From positions 4,695,001-4,759,000 of the forward strand of contig NZ_CP010978.1 of the NCBI RefSeq assembly GCF_000271665.2: a stretch of 64,000 nucleotides of DNA, given 5' to 3'. The number at the start of each line of letters is the position of its first letter. Position 1 is the first letter of the stretch. The stretch comes from Pelosinus fermentans JBW45. Lineage in GTDB: Bacteria > Bacillota > Negativicutes > DSM-13327. Positions 19,969 to 28,338 of the stretch are shown here, piece by piece. The translations under genes and the position numbers were made by a program. The notes under the pieces are model-generated. The model was not told where the DNA came from. It did not search any database and saw nothing but the letters and a program-made list of their open reading frames with translations.

Positions 19969-21093
19969 CTAGGCAACCTTCTTCTGAAATTTTTTGATGC
20001 TAATTACTAGCGCAATCATTATATATATGATTAATGACAAAACTTGTGGCCATACGATGCTAAAACCCACACCTTTGAGTATGATGCTCCGCATGATCTG
20101 CAAGTAGAAGGTAAGCGGTAATATATTGCCAAGTAAATTAAAGAAGAGCGGCATGGCTTCCCTTGGAAACATAAACCCGGAAAGTAATATACTCGGTAAA
20201 AAAACAAAAAAGGACATTTGCATAGCTTGCATTTGCGTTTTTGCTACCGTAGAGATTAAAATACCTTGCGCCAGTGAGGCAATGATGAAGAAAGATGTAA
20301 GACCATAAAGTAAACCAAGACTACCGCGAATCGGCAAGTCAAATACCAAGATACCCACTAGTATAGAAACAGTGACTTGCACATAACCAACAATACTATA
20401 CGGAATAATCTTTCCCATCATAAGCTCCCAATTCTTCATGGGTGTAACAATGAGTTGTTCCAAGGTACCTCGTTCCCGTTCCCGGACAATGGCCATCGAG
20501 GTAATCATCACCATGGTCATGGTTAGAATTACCCCCATAATGCCTGGAACCATGTAAAAGGCCGATACAAAATCAGAATTGTACCATGGGCGGATACGAA
20601 TCTCATAAGGATTCTGCGTGGCATGTCCCGTATAGCCTTGCATTTTCTGCAGCAAAATTTTCTGTGATTTCAGTTGACCGATCAATTGAGCTGCGCTGAT
20701 AGCCGAAGATGCAGACAGCGAATCAGTTGCATCCACAATAACCTGTACAGTAGCAGTTCTACCATGCTTTAAATTCTCAGAAAAATCGGGAGGTATAATA
20801 ATACCTACCTTGGTCTTTCCAGAATCAACTGCATCATTTATTTCCTGAAAGCTGTTAGCAACATATTTTATATCAAAATATTCACTAGACGTCAAAGAAT
20901 TAAGTAAATCACGACTGTCTTGCTGCAAAGATTGGTCAAATACAATGGTAGGTAAATGCTTAACATCAGTATTAATGGCATAGCCAAAAAGTAAGAGCTG
21001 TACCATCGGGAATACAAGCATCATGGCCAAGGTTAACTTGTCACGTCGCATTTGGATGAATTCTTTAATCAGCAATGCTCGTAGACGCTTCAT
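19969..21093 (-). CDS. ABC-2 type exporter permease (YbhR/YbhS type)
   Basis: 374 residues: an N-terminal membrane anchor (about 20-40), a large extracytoplasmic domain (about 45-170), and five C-terminal membrane segments starting near 175, with the ABC-2 stretch VRERERGTLEQLIVTPM. Unlike E. coli, which has two such permeases, only one is encoded, so it probably acts as a homodimer. Its start overlaps the preceding ATPase by 4 bases (ATGA). Confidence 0.9.
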   Translation of the reverse strand: MKRLRALLIKEFIQMRRDKLTLAMMLVFPMVQLLLFGYAINTDVKHLPTIVFDQSLQQDSRDLLNSLTSSEYFDIKYVANSFQEINDAVDSGKTKVGIIIPPDFSENLKHGRTATVQVIVDATDSLSASSAISAAQLIGQLKSQKILLQKMQGYTGHATQNPYEIRIRPWYNSDFVSAFYMVPGIMGVILTMTMVMITSMAIVRERERGTLEQLIVTPMKNWELMMGKIIPYSIVGYVQVTVSILVGILVFDLPIRGSLGLLYGLTSFFIIASLAQGILISTVAKTQMQAMQMSFFVFLPSILLSGFMFPREAMPLFFNLLGNILPLTFYLQIMRSIILKGVGFSIVWPQVLSLIIYIMIALVISIKKFQKKVA

Positions 21094-21995
21094 ATTTTCA
21101 TCTCCTTACGCTTAGATTTCACCAAATACACAAATACATCTTCCAATCCTGGCGTGATTTGTTTGTAAGGGAAAGCTGCAATTTGAGCCAGTTGATCTTC
21201 CTCAAGCAGAATATGTAAACTGGCACCAAAAGGATAAATATCGAGATACGGAAAACTGCTGGCGATCATAGTCTCTAGTAGTTCCATGGGCTCATGAGTA
21301 GCAATACGCACCAATACACCTGGAACCATCTTTATGAGTTGCGACGGAGTACCATTTGCAATTAAGTTTCCTTCAAATATAAATCCAATCTCATCGCAAT
21401 GCTCGGCTTCATCCATGAAGTGAGTTGTAACCATTATCGTAGTACCTTGCGATGCTAATTTATATATAATCTCCCAAAACATACGTCTTGATTTAGGATC
21501 AACACCACCTGTTGGTTCATCAAGAAACAGAATCTGAGGGGTATGAATAATAGCGCAACCTAAGGCTAAACGCTGCTTCCAGCCACCGGAAAGATTCACT
21601 ACTAATTCATTTTGCCGATCTTCTAAGTCAGCTAAAGACAGCATTTCTTTAATTCTTCTTTCCCCTACATCTTCTGACAAGCTATACATCCCAGCATAAA
21701 ATTCTAGATTTTGCTTGACGGTTAAATCATCATAAAGACTGAATTTTTGAGACATGTAGCCTATTTTATGCTTGATATCCTCACTATCATGAGCAATATC
21801 TAAACCTAATATTTTACCACTTCCTGAGGTCGGTGTCATTAATCCACACAACATTCGAATCGTAGTAGATTTACCAGAGCCGTTGGGACCCAGAAAACCA
21901 TAGATTGAACCTTGTTTAATCTGCAAGGAAAGGTTATTTACGGCAGTAAAGTCTCCAAAACGGCGAGTAAGGTTTGTGAGTTCCACAGCATACAT
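21090..21995 (-). CDS. ABC exporter ATPase (second of pair, YbhF C-terminal half-like)
   Basis: 301 residues with Walker A GPNGSGKSTT, signature NLSGGWKQRLALGCA, Walker B LFLDEPTGGVDP and H-loop TTHFMDEAEHCD. It is contiguous with the preceding ATPase gene (no gap) and overlaps the permease gene by 4 bases. In E. coli these two nucleotide-binding domains are fused in YbhF; here they are separate. The C-terminal part (about 225-300) is the extra domain usual in drug-export ATPases. Confidence 0.9.
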   Translation of the reverse strand: MYAVELTNLTRRFGDFTAVNNLSLQIKQGSIYGFLGPNGSGKSTTIRMLCGLMTPTSGSGKILGLDIAHDSEDIKHKIGYMSQKFSLYDDLTVKQNLEFYAGMYSLSEDVGERRIKEMLSLADLEDRQNELVVNLSGGWKQRLALGCAIIHTPQILFLDEPTGGVDPKSRRMFWEIIYKLASQGTTIMVTTHFMDEAEHCDEIGFIFEGNLIANGTPSQLIKMVPGVLVRIATHEPMELLETMIASSFPYLDIYPFGASLHILLEEDQLAQIAAFPYKQITPGLEDVFVYLVKSKRKEMKI

Positions 21996-22895
21996 TCAAA
22001 AAACCTCCCTTGCTAGAGCGACAAAAACATCTTCCAATGTGGGCTGAATTTCTTCTAGTGTGATGTTTTCAATGTTCATCTCGCCTAGCACAGATTGTAT
22101 CTGTGTTGTAGCTAACGTTACGTCTTCCACTACCAAATGATATTTATCGCCGAACATGTTAATATCAAGAATCGAACATTTTTTTAAATGTTCTTTAATA
22201 TCTCGGTCTTTGGTTCCTAGTTCCAGTACTTTGTAAGGATAAGCTTGGCGTAAGCCTTCCGGAGAATCACAGGAGACGATCTGGCCATTGTGTAAAAAGG
22301 CAACACGTGTACAGAATTCCGCCTCATCCATGTAAGGCGTGGATACAAAAATACTTGTGCCTTCCTTATTCAGTTTGAACAACATTTGCCAAAACTCTCG
22401 CCTGGAAACGGGATCAACACCAGTTGTCGGTTCATCGAGAAAAAACAATTGGGGTTGATGCATCAAACCAGCTGCTAAAGCCAATTTTTGTTTCATGCCA
22501 CCTGATAAATTATCAGCCAGGCGATCCTTGAAGGACATTAAATTGGTAAAACCAAGGATATGGCTGGCCACAACATCAATTTTTTCTGCTGACTGACCGT
22601 ATAACGCCCCAAATACTCGAATATTTTCCATGACTGTTAAATCTCCATAGAGGCTGAATTTTTGCGGAACATACCCGAGATGTTCTTTGATTTTTTCCGG
22701 ATTGGCAGCGCCTAACACGGTAAGAGTTCCTGACGTTGGTGCGAGAAGACCTGCTAGCATACGGATAATCGTTGTTTTTCCGGCACCATCAGGCCCAACC
22801 AACCCGAATATTTCACCATTCTTTACTTCTAGAGAAACACCATTTACTGCCATCCTGGTGCCATAGTATTTCGTTACATTAGTTAATGTAATCAT
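21996..22895 (-). CDS. ABC exporter ATPase (first of pair, YbhF N-terminal half-like)
   Basis: 299 residues with Walker A GPDGAGKTTI (the usual Asn replaced by Asp, as in YbhF-type first domains), signature NLSGGMKQKLALAAG, Walker B LFFLDEPTTGVDP and a degenerate H-loop STPYMDEAEFC, in which the switch His is Pro. This suggests asymmetric catalysis, with the second ATPase providing the competent site. Its ATG overlaps the HlyD stop by 4 bases. Confidence 0.9.
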   Translation of the reverse strand: MITLTNVTKYYGTRMAVNGVSLEVKNGEIFGLVGPDGAGKTTIIRMLAGLLAPTSGTLTVLGAANPEKIKEHLGYVPQKFSLYGDLTVMENIRVFGALYGQSAEKIDVVASHILGFTNLMSFKDRLADNLSGGMKQKLALAAGLMHQPQLFFLDEPTTGVDPVSRREFWQMLFKLNKEGTSIFVSTPYMDEAEFCTRVAFLHNGQIVSCDSPEGLRQAYPYKVLELGTKDRDIKEHLKKCSILDINMFGDKYHLVVEDVTLATTQIQSVLGEMNIENITLEEIQPTLEDVFVALAREVF

Positions 22896-23863
22896 TGGAT
22901 TACCACATCTGCTGGCATACCTGGCTTTAAAATACCTTCAGAATTATCAATATATACTTTAACATAAAATACTTGGTTAGCCCGTTCTCGTTGAGTAATA
23001 CTCTGTCGTGGCGTAAATTCTGCAGTTTGACTAATTTCTTTAATTGTCCCGGAAAAAATTCGATCGGGGTAAGCATCAATATGAACATCCACTGGTTGCC
23101 CCAGTTGAATAAGACCAAGTTGCTCAGAAGAAACATAAATTTTGACCCAACAAGTATTTAGATCACCAACAGTGGCAATAGCTGAGCCAGCAGTCAGATA
23201 CTCGCCATTTTCATAATTTTTTGTTAATATTACACCGTTAATCGGACTATAAATAACTGTATCGGCCAAGGTAGCACGGTCAACATCACTGACGGCCTGC
23301 AATCTTTTTATTTCAGCTCGCTGGGCTTCAATAACATCAGGGCGGTTACCTTCTATTATCAAGCTCTGTTTTGATTGAGCGGCTAGGAGAGCATTGAAGG
23401 CTACATCATAGCTGGCTTTAGCTGCATCAAATTCTTGCGCGGCAATAGCTTTTTCATGATAAAGGGCGCGATAACGTTCCAAATCATTTTTTGTTTTTTC
23501 ATATGTTGCCTGGGCAGATACCATACTGGCTGTAGCTTCCTTGATTTCCTGCTCTCTCGGTCCTTTCTCAAGGTCGGTTAATTGAATCCTAGCTTTAGCA
23601 AGTGCGGCCTCATCAGCAACCAACTGAGCCTCTAAATCATTGCGACGAATATGAACAATAGTTTGACCAGCCTGTACAGAATCCCCTACTTGAATCATTA
23701 ACTGAGACATATAGCCATTCGTCTTGGGTACAATATCAGCAAGAGTCACTTCTACTGTACCAGTCGCAGTTATGCCCTTTTCCTTAGAAAAGTATAGTTT
23801 GTAGCTAGCAAAAGCCACCAAAGACAAGACAAGAATAGCAATGATAGGTATTTTCTTATTCAT
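22892..23863 (-). CDS. HlyD-family membrane fusion protein (YbhG-like)
   Basis: 323 residues: one N-terminal membrane segment (about 5-22), a biotinyl-lipoyl-like half (GYMSQLMIQVGDSVQAGQTI), a long alpha-helical hairpin (about 80-195, rich in Ala/Glu/Gln) and the second lipoyl half with beta-barrel (YSPINGVILTKNYENGEYLT, VHIDAYPDRIFSGTI). It is the periplasmic adaptor linking the ABC pump to a TolC channel and is the first gene of the operon. Its presence supports an outer membrane in this organism. Confidence 0.92.
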   Translation of the reverse strand: MNKKIPIIAILVLSLVAFASYKLYFSKEKGITATGTVEVTLADIVPKTNGYMSQLMIQVGDSVQAGQTIVHIRRNDLEAQLVADEAALAKARIQLTDLEKGPREQEIKEATASMVSAQATYEKTKNDLERYRALYHEKAIAAQEFDAAKASYDVAFNALLAAQSKQSLIIEGNRPDVIEAQRAEIKRLQAVSDVDRATLADTVIYSPINGVILTKNYENGEYLTAGSAIATVGDLNTCWVKIYVSSEQLGLIQLGQPVDVHIDAYPDRIFSGTIKEISQTAEFTPRQSITQRERANQVFYVKVYIDNSEGILKPGMPADVVIQ

Positions 23864-24404
23864 TTTTTCCCCTCCTAATAATCTTATAAGAACATTTCAA
23901 TTGTCTACATAAAATCATCCTACATCTTTAAGATCTTCTAAAATGTATAGCTTTGAATCATTCTTGAGCATTGCAATAATGGTCTCAAAAATGTTTCAGT
24001 CCCCTGCCTTAATGCTGATTCGATATAAAAGTAGTGAAATCAACTAATGATTACGGAATTTTTTTAAACAGTTTTTGGTAGTATTTAGATTAAATCAATC
24101 GATCGATTTAATCTAAATACTACCATATTTTATTTTTTTGTCAATAATTTCTTATCTACTTTTATTTATATTTAGAAATAAGCAAGATGCTCTACAAAAA
24201 AAATAATGGCTCACGGACTTGACCACACTGACTATACAAAAATGGTCAAGAGAGTTAATAATGAAGAAGATCACGTAAACGTATTATTTCTTCCTCAATA
24301 ATTTTATACCAAAAGGAATTTCAGCAGAAAGAAAGAATAAAATAGTATATTCTTTTTTTGAGAGACATTCTACCCAAAATAATGTTTAAGAAGGAGGTTA
24401 TTGG
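23864..24404. other. Intergenic region upstream of the efflux operon
   Basis: 540 bases. It carries the presumed efflux promoter (minus strand), the 50-base palindrome at 24076-24125, and an unsupported 31-codon frame at 24206-24301 without a ribosome site. The right end holds the promoter and AAGGAGG of the small gene at 24405. Confidence 0.6.
24076..24125. promoter_or_regulatory. 50-base near-perfect palindrome upstream of the efflux operon
   Basis: TGGTAGTATTTAGATTAAAT and its complement flank an ATCGAT centre, with a single A/C mismatch pair next to that centre. The inner TAAATC/GATTTA part resembles TetR-type operators. On the plus strand it is followed by a T-rich stretch, so a transcription-stopping hairpin is the alternative. 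Confidence 0.6.
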
Positions 24405-24611
24405 ATGCGTATTGTTGAACAGGCTTTTCGCGTTACAACACGTACTAGTATTATGAAAGCAGATCATCCCGCTAATTGTATATTCCAAATCTTTGTAAAG
24501 GGACGTCTTCAGGATAAGCAGAGCTACAAGATAGATGGTGAGAACATTAACTTTGGATTCGACTGTTTGGTACCAGGCGACTTAGTACAAGTCTTTTATT
24601 TCATTCCATAA
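24405..24611 (+). CDS. Small protein of unknown function
   Basis: 68 residues, not recognised. A perfect AAGGAGG eight bases before ATG and an isolated location with its own upstream region support a real gene. The protein has no membrane segment. Its C-terminal half (DGENINFGFDCLVPGDLVQVFYF) looks like short beta strands, suggesting a small beta-sheet fold. It ends 30 bases before a dispersed repeat. Confidence 0.65.
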   Translation: MRIVEQAFRVTTRTSIMKADHPANCIFQIFVKGRLQDKQSYKIDGENINFGFDCLVPGDLVQVFYFIP

Positions 24612-24641
24612 GTAGCTGATATTCTACATATAAAACGAATC

Positions 24642-24846
24642 GAACCGCAAAGACGCAAAGGACACAAAGGTTTTTGTCACTAACGAACAGAGTAAATCAA
24701 TCTCTTAGCAAGCAGGGGATTGTGTCCTATGCTCGCAATGACAGATTTATACGTCCTTAAAAACTACACATTATTCTATTGTTAGCGAAACAAGGAAATC
24801 CCACCGAATTTGGTGGGATTTCCTTGGCATTGTGCTTTTGTGGTTC
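24642..24846 (+). repeat. Dispersed intergenic repeat, two-ended copy with insert (copy B)
   Basis: Left end GAACCGCAAAGACGCAAAGG; right end is the inverted CTTTTGTGGTTC. The interior of about 150 bases includes a stretch with CTCGCAATGACA, like a second repeat type common in genomes, and a 14-bp hairpin (24792-24825) of GGAAATCCCACC type. It lies between the small gene and manC. Confidence 0.8.
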
Positions 24847-24868
24847 ATAAAATCCTAAATCAATCTAC

Positions 24869-26251
24869 CTATGGCCTCCCATATTTATCACTAAAACGAA
24901 TACTGTCATCCTCTCCTAAGTAACTGCCATTTTGCACTTCAATGAGCTGGAGGGGTAATTTCCCCGGATTTTCAAGACGATGTATGGTATTTTGAGGCAC
25001 AAAAGCACTCTCATTTTCATGCAATAGCTGTTCACTCTCACCTATGATCACTTTGGCTGTACCGCTGATCACAATCCAATGCTCACTGCGATGATAATGC
25101 ATCTGCAAGCTAAGCATTTCCCCTGGATTTACAACAATTTTCTTCATTTTATAACCTAAACCAACCCCCAGTACCGTACAATATCCCCAGGGATAATACA
25201 ACGTCCTAGGCTCATCTGCCTCGATTCGGCCTCGCTCTTTCAGCTGGGTTACTAAGTCTTTCACTTTTTGAGACTCACCTTTTTTGGCTACAACGATAAC
25301 ATCATCTGTTTCTACAACCAAAATATCTTCAAGACCAATGCCGCCAATAAGTCGGCTATGTGCCAATATAAGTGTATTGGAGCACTCAATGGGAATACAG
25401 TCCCCCTGCAATGCATTAGCGTCCCGATCCTTAGGCAACACATCATAGATCGCATCCCATGATCCAATATCATTCCATTCCACCGTAATTGGCAGCATGA
25501 CTAATTCTTTGGATTTTTCAGCTATGGCATAATCAAGAGATATGGATGGCATTTCAGCAAAGCTTTCTCCCATTTGATTCCACCCCGCCTCAGCCAGTCC
25601 ATATATCTCCATTTGATATTTTGCTAATTCACTCATAAAACATCCAATAGTAAAGGTAAACATTCCTGAATTCCAATAGTAATTTCCAGCAGCAAGATAT
25701 GATTCGGCTGTTTCTTGGTCGGGTTTTTCTCTAAAAGACTGAACACAAAATCCGCTGCTAAATGCTTCGCCTGCTTGGATATATCCATATCCCGTTTCTG
25801 GATGGTCTGGCTGTACACCTAAGGTTACAATCTTCCCCATCTTTGCCAGCCCTATAGCTTGGAGAAGGTTCTCATTAAAGGCCTTTACCGGACGAATAAT
25901 ATGGTCAGAAGGCGTTACATACAGAATCTCATTTGCATCGCACCCCAGTACATCGAGGCAATATCTTGCCGCAAATGCTACTGCCGGCGCCGTGTTACGT
26001 GCTGCTGGCTCCAAAAGAATATGTGCTTCATTAGCCTTTGCAGCAATAAGCTCCGTTCTAACATGATGAATGTATTCTTGATTTGTTACGATGACAATAT
26101 CACAAGGTCTAACTATGGGTAAAAATCGCAGGATAGTTTGAGCAAGTAATGAGTATTCTCCGTTCAATTTTAAGAATTGCTTTGGAAATCTTGTGCGAGA
26201 CAGAGGAAATAAGCGACTGCCTCCACCACCAGCAAGAATGATGACTTTCAT
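24869..26251 (-). CDS. manC: Mannose-1-phosphate guanylyltransferase / mannose-6-phosphate isomerase
   Basis: 460 residues in the bifunctional type II arrangement: an N-terminal nucleotidyltransferase (about 1-280, LAGGGGSRLFPLSRTRFPKQ and the FREKPDQ motif) and a C-terminal cupin isomerase-like domain (about 350-455, LQMHYHRSEHWIVISGTAKV). It makes GDP-mannose for surface polysaccharides. It has its own transcription unit: a terminator of the upstream gene lies at 26289-26316, and a dispersed repeat lies just past its stop. Whether the isomerase half is active cannot be judged. Confidence 0.9.
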   Translation of the reverse strand: MKVIILAGGGGSRLFPLSRTRFPKQFLKLNGEYSLLAQTILRFLPIVRPCDIVIVTNQEYIHHVRTELIAAKANEAHILLEPAARNTAPAVAFAARYCLDVLGCDANEILYVTPSDHIIRPVKAFNENLLQAIGLAKMGKIVTLGVQPDHPETGYGYIQAGEAFSSGFCVQSFREKPDQETAESYLAAGNYYWNSGMFTFTIGCFMSELAKYQMEIYGLAEAGWNQMGESFAEMPSISLDYAIAEKSKELVMLPITVEWNDIGSWDAIYDVLPKDRDANALQGDCIPIECSNTLILAHSRLIGGIGLEDILVVETDDVIVVAKKGESQKVKDLVTQLKERGRIEADEPRTLYYPWGYCTVLGVGLGYKMKKIVVNPGEMLSLQMHYHRSEHWIVISGTAKVIIGESEQLLHENESAFVPQNTIHRLENPGKLPLQLIEVQNGSYLGEDDSIRFSDKYGRP

Positions 26252-26288
26252 AGAATCATCACATTCCTTCCATCATCTATAATAAACA

Positions 26289-26316
26289 AATCGGCATAGT
26301 AAATACTATGCCGATT
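26289..26316 (-). terminator. Intrinsic terminator of the HD-GYP gene
   Basis: AATCGGCATAGTA and TACTATGCCGATT form a 13-bp stem with a two-base loop core; on the minus strand TTTGTTTATT follows. Confidence 0.85.
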
Positions 26317-26356
26317 CTTCCCAATACATGATACACTATGCTGATTCCTCATAGAA

Positions 26357-26995
26357 TTATGCAATCACTAGACGATAAGCAAAATCTCGATTACAAGTGC
26401 TTTGCAATTTTTTCTCAAATGCCAATCTCTTTAAAATTTCAACTATGCTGGGATCAAACTGACTCCCCCTACATCGCTCCATTTCCTCAATTGCTTCGCA
26501 AACACCGAAAGCTGAACGATACGTCCTCATTGTTGTCATTGCATCAAAAGAGTCGGCAACAGCTACAATTCTAGCCCCCAAAGAAATCTCGTCTCCACAC
26601 AAACCATCCGGATAGCCTTTACCATCAAAACGCTCATGATGATGACGAACAATATCAGAAACAGAACGAAACACTTTAATTTTCCCTACGATAGTACCAC
26701 CAATTTCAGGATGCTGACGAATGGTATCAAATTCTTCTTCTGTCAATTTTCCCGGTTTATTCAATATGGCATCTGGAATACCAATTTTTCCAATATCATG
26801 TAAATGGGCGCCAATATGAATTCGTTCCTGTTCCGCTAATGGCAGCCCCATGGTTTGCGCCATTAACAAGGAAAGTTCTGCCACTCGCTCCGAGTGGCCG
26901 CACATATAAGAATTTTTGGCATCCAATGCAGTGGATAAGGCATCTACAATATCATGTAAATCTTCTAACGTAACTGAATCAAACAAGATATACAT
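26357..26995 (-). CDS. HD-GYP domain protein, probable cyclic-di-GMP phosphodiesterase
   Basis: About 212 residues, essentially a stand-alone HD-GYP domain. Metal and signature motifs are GHSERVAEL, HLHDIGKIGIPDAIL, HHHERFDGKGYPDG and VADSFDAMTT, all intact, so hydrolysis of cyclic di-GMP is expected. An upstream TTG at 27022 would overlap the GGDEF gene, but ATG 26995 has a better-placed GAGG. It follows the diguanylate cyclase gene directly, pairing synthesis and breakdown in one transcript. Confidence 0.85.
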   Translation of the reverse strand: MYILFDSVTLEDLHDIVDALSTALDAKNSYMCGHSERVAELSLLMAQTMGLPLAEQERIHIGAHLHDIGKIGIPDAILNKPGKLTEEEFDTIRQHPEIGGTIVGKIKVFRSVSDIVRHHHERFDGKGYPDGLCGDEISLGARIVAVADSFDAMTTMRTYRSAFGVCEAIEEMERCRGSQFDPSIVEILKRLAFEKKLQSTCNRDFAYRLVIA

Positions 26996-27014
26996 CGCTC
27001 CCTCGTCACTACGC

Positions 27015-27953
27015 TCAAGCAACCTTATGAATCAAATGACTATCAGGGTCATAAATGGAAACACTATTTCTTCCAACCTTTTTCGAATAATAAAGTGCTT
27101 GATCTGCGTAATTATATAATTTTTCTTTATCAAAGTAGCACAAAAATTGAGAAATTGTACAAATGCCAATGGATACTGTCACCGAGATGTGCTGATTTTC
27201 ATTTAATATAAAATCATGATTTGCAATATTCTTATGAATCCTGCTGGCAATGCCTACAGCCTGTTGCGAATCCGTTTCCGGTAATAATAGAGCATACTCT
27301 TCTCCGCCAATACGAGCAGCCAAATCGCCGTCTCGACTATTTTCCTGGATAATCCTTGCCAGCTCCAGCAAAACAATATCACCCGTCTGGTGACCATAAT
27401 TATCATTGACCTTTTTAAAAAAGTCAACATCAAAAATAAGCAATGAAATCGGATGATAATTACATACTAACGCTTTAAAATGTCGCTCTAACGTATCAAA
27501 AAAACATCTCCGATTTGCAATCGCAGTTAAAGGATCTGTCATTGCCATAACTTGCATACGGCTACGAGACTCTTGCAAATCATCAACGGCCTGCCTGAGA
27601 GCCTTCTCCCTAAATTCGATCTGCCTCGCCATCCAATTCATATCTCGCATAAGAGTGAGTATATTGTCCTCTTCATCTCTTGCTTCATTAGGGAGCGACA
27701 AAAGTTCTTGGTAATTTCCTTGTTTCACTCTGGAACATAATTGACGCATACTATTTAAATGTTTGCCAATTAGCCAGTCCGCTACTAAGCTAGGCATTAC
27801 CAAAATTAAGAATAATGCACTTGCTAACGATAGAGCCTCAATTTCATTAATATATTTATTCCCTCGTAAAGGTGAATCAAATGCCATCCAAAACATAATG
27901 CCTTGGGGGATCATTAATAGTATTAGAAAAACGAACCGAAGCTTACTTACCAA
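27015..27953 (-). CDS. Membrane diguanylate cyclase (GGDEF domain)
   Basis: About 312 residues: two N-terminal membrane segments, a HAMP-like linker and coiled region (about 70-135), and a GGDEF domain (about 145-300). The active site reads ARIGGEEYALLLPETD (Tyr in the last signature position, seen in active variants), and the inhibitory I-site RDGD stands five residues before it, so product feedback is likely. The open frame begins at a GTG at 27977, but GAGGAGG lies inside that extension eight bases before TTG 27953, so the TTG start is preferred. Confidence 0.85.
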   Translation of the reverse strand: MVSKLRFVFLILLMIPQGIMFWMAFDSPLRGNKYINEIEALSLASALFLILVMPSLVADWLIGKHLNSMRQLCSRVKQGNYQELLSLPNEARDEEDNILTLMRDMNWMARQIEFREKALRQAVDDLQESRSRMQVMAMTDPLTAIANRRCFFDTLERHFKALVCNYHPISLLIFDVDFFKKVNDNYGHQTGDIVLLELARIIQENSRDGDLAARIGGEEYALLLPETDSQQAVGIASRIHKNIANHDFILNENQHISVTVSIGICTISQFLCYFDKEKLYNYADQALYYSKKVGRNSVSIYDPDSHLIHKVA

Positions 27954-28217
27954 GATTTGTTCCTCCTCTTTAAGCACATAAGACTGAAAATATGATGTTC
28001 AAACGGTATGATATTTCCCATTCTTCCACCGAATTATTTACTACATATTCGTAAGAACCATTTCATTATTGAAAACAATTCTCATTATCTTTCCATAATA
28101 ATGCAATTTCCCTTTCTGTGTCAATATCTGCGAACTGGTTTTATTAAATAAAGATGTTTTATGGAAAAACTTTATTATCTTTTTCTGCATTGCTTCCCTT
28201 ATCATACAAAAATGTCA

Positions 28218-28246
28218 TTTACAGTTTTTAAATTTAATAGTAAAAT
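28218..28246 (+). promoter_or_regulatory. bioB promoter
   Basis: TTTACA (28218-28223), 17-base spacer, TAAAAT (28241-28246). It lies immediately upstream of the BirA-like operator. Confidence 0.65.
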
Positions 28247-28255
28247 AACAGTATC

Positions 28256-28283
28256 GTTAACCATTATTATTTTTATCGTTAAC
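28256..28283 (+). promoter_or_regulatory. BirA-type biotin operator
   Basis: Two GTTAAC half sites (28256-28261 and 28278-28283) are separated by 16 bases, matching the known Firmicute BirA operator of GTTAACC ... GGTTAAC halves with 15-16 base spacing. It covers the expected start of transcription of the bioB operon. Confidence 0.8.
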
Positions 28284-28338
28284 ATTTATTTTTCATGATT
28301 TATAAAATGCATATATTGAGTGAAAGGAGGCTGCTAGG

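Larger units (their letters stand above)
27954..28338. other. Divergent region between the GGDEF gene and bioB
   Basis: 385 bases, strongly AT-rich. The bioB promoter and a BirA-like operator occupy 28218-28283, and AAGGAGG lies just before the bioB start. The left part should contain the GGDEF promoter; nothing else was recognised. Confidence 0.65.

Noticed and set aside
24206-24301. 31-codon open frame starting MAHGLDHTDYTK
   Set aside because: No ribosome site, no recognisable family and no terminator; it is more likely chance in an AT-rich intergenic region, though a gene remnant is possible.
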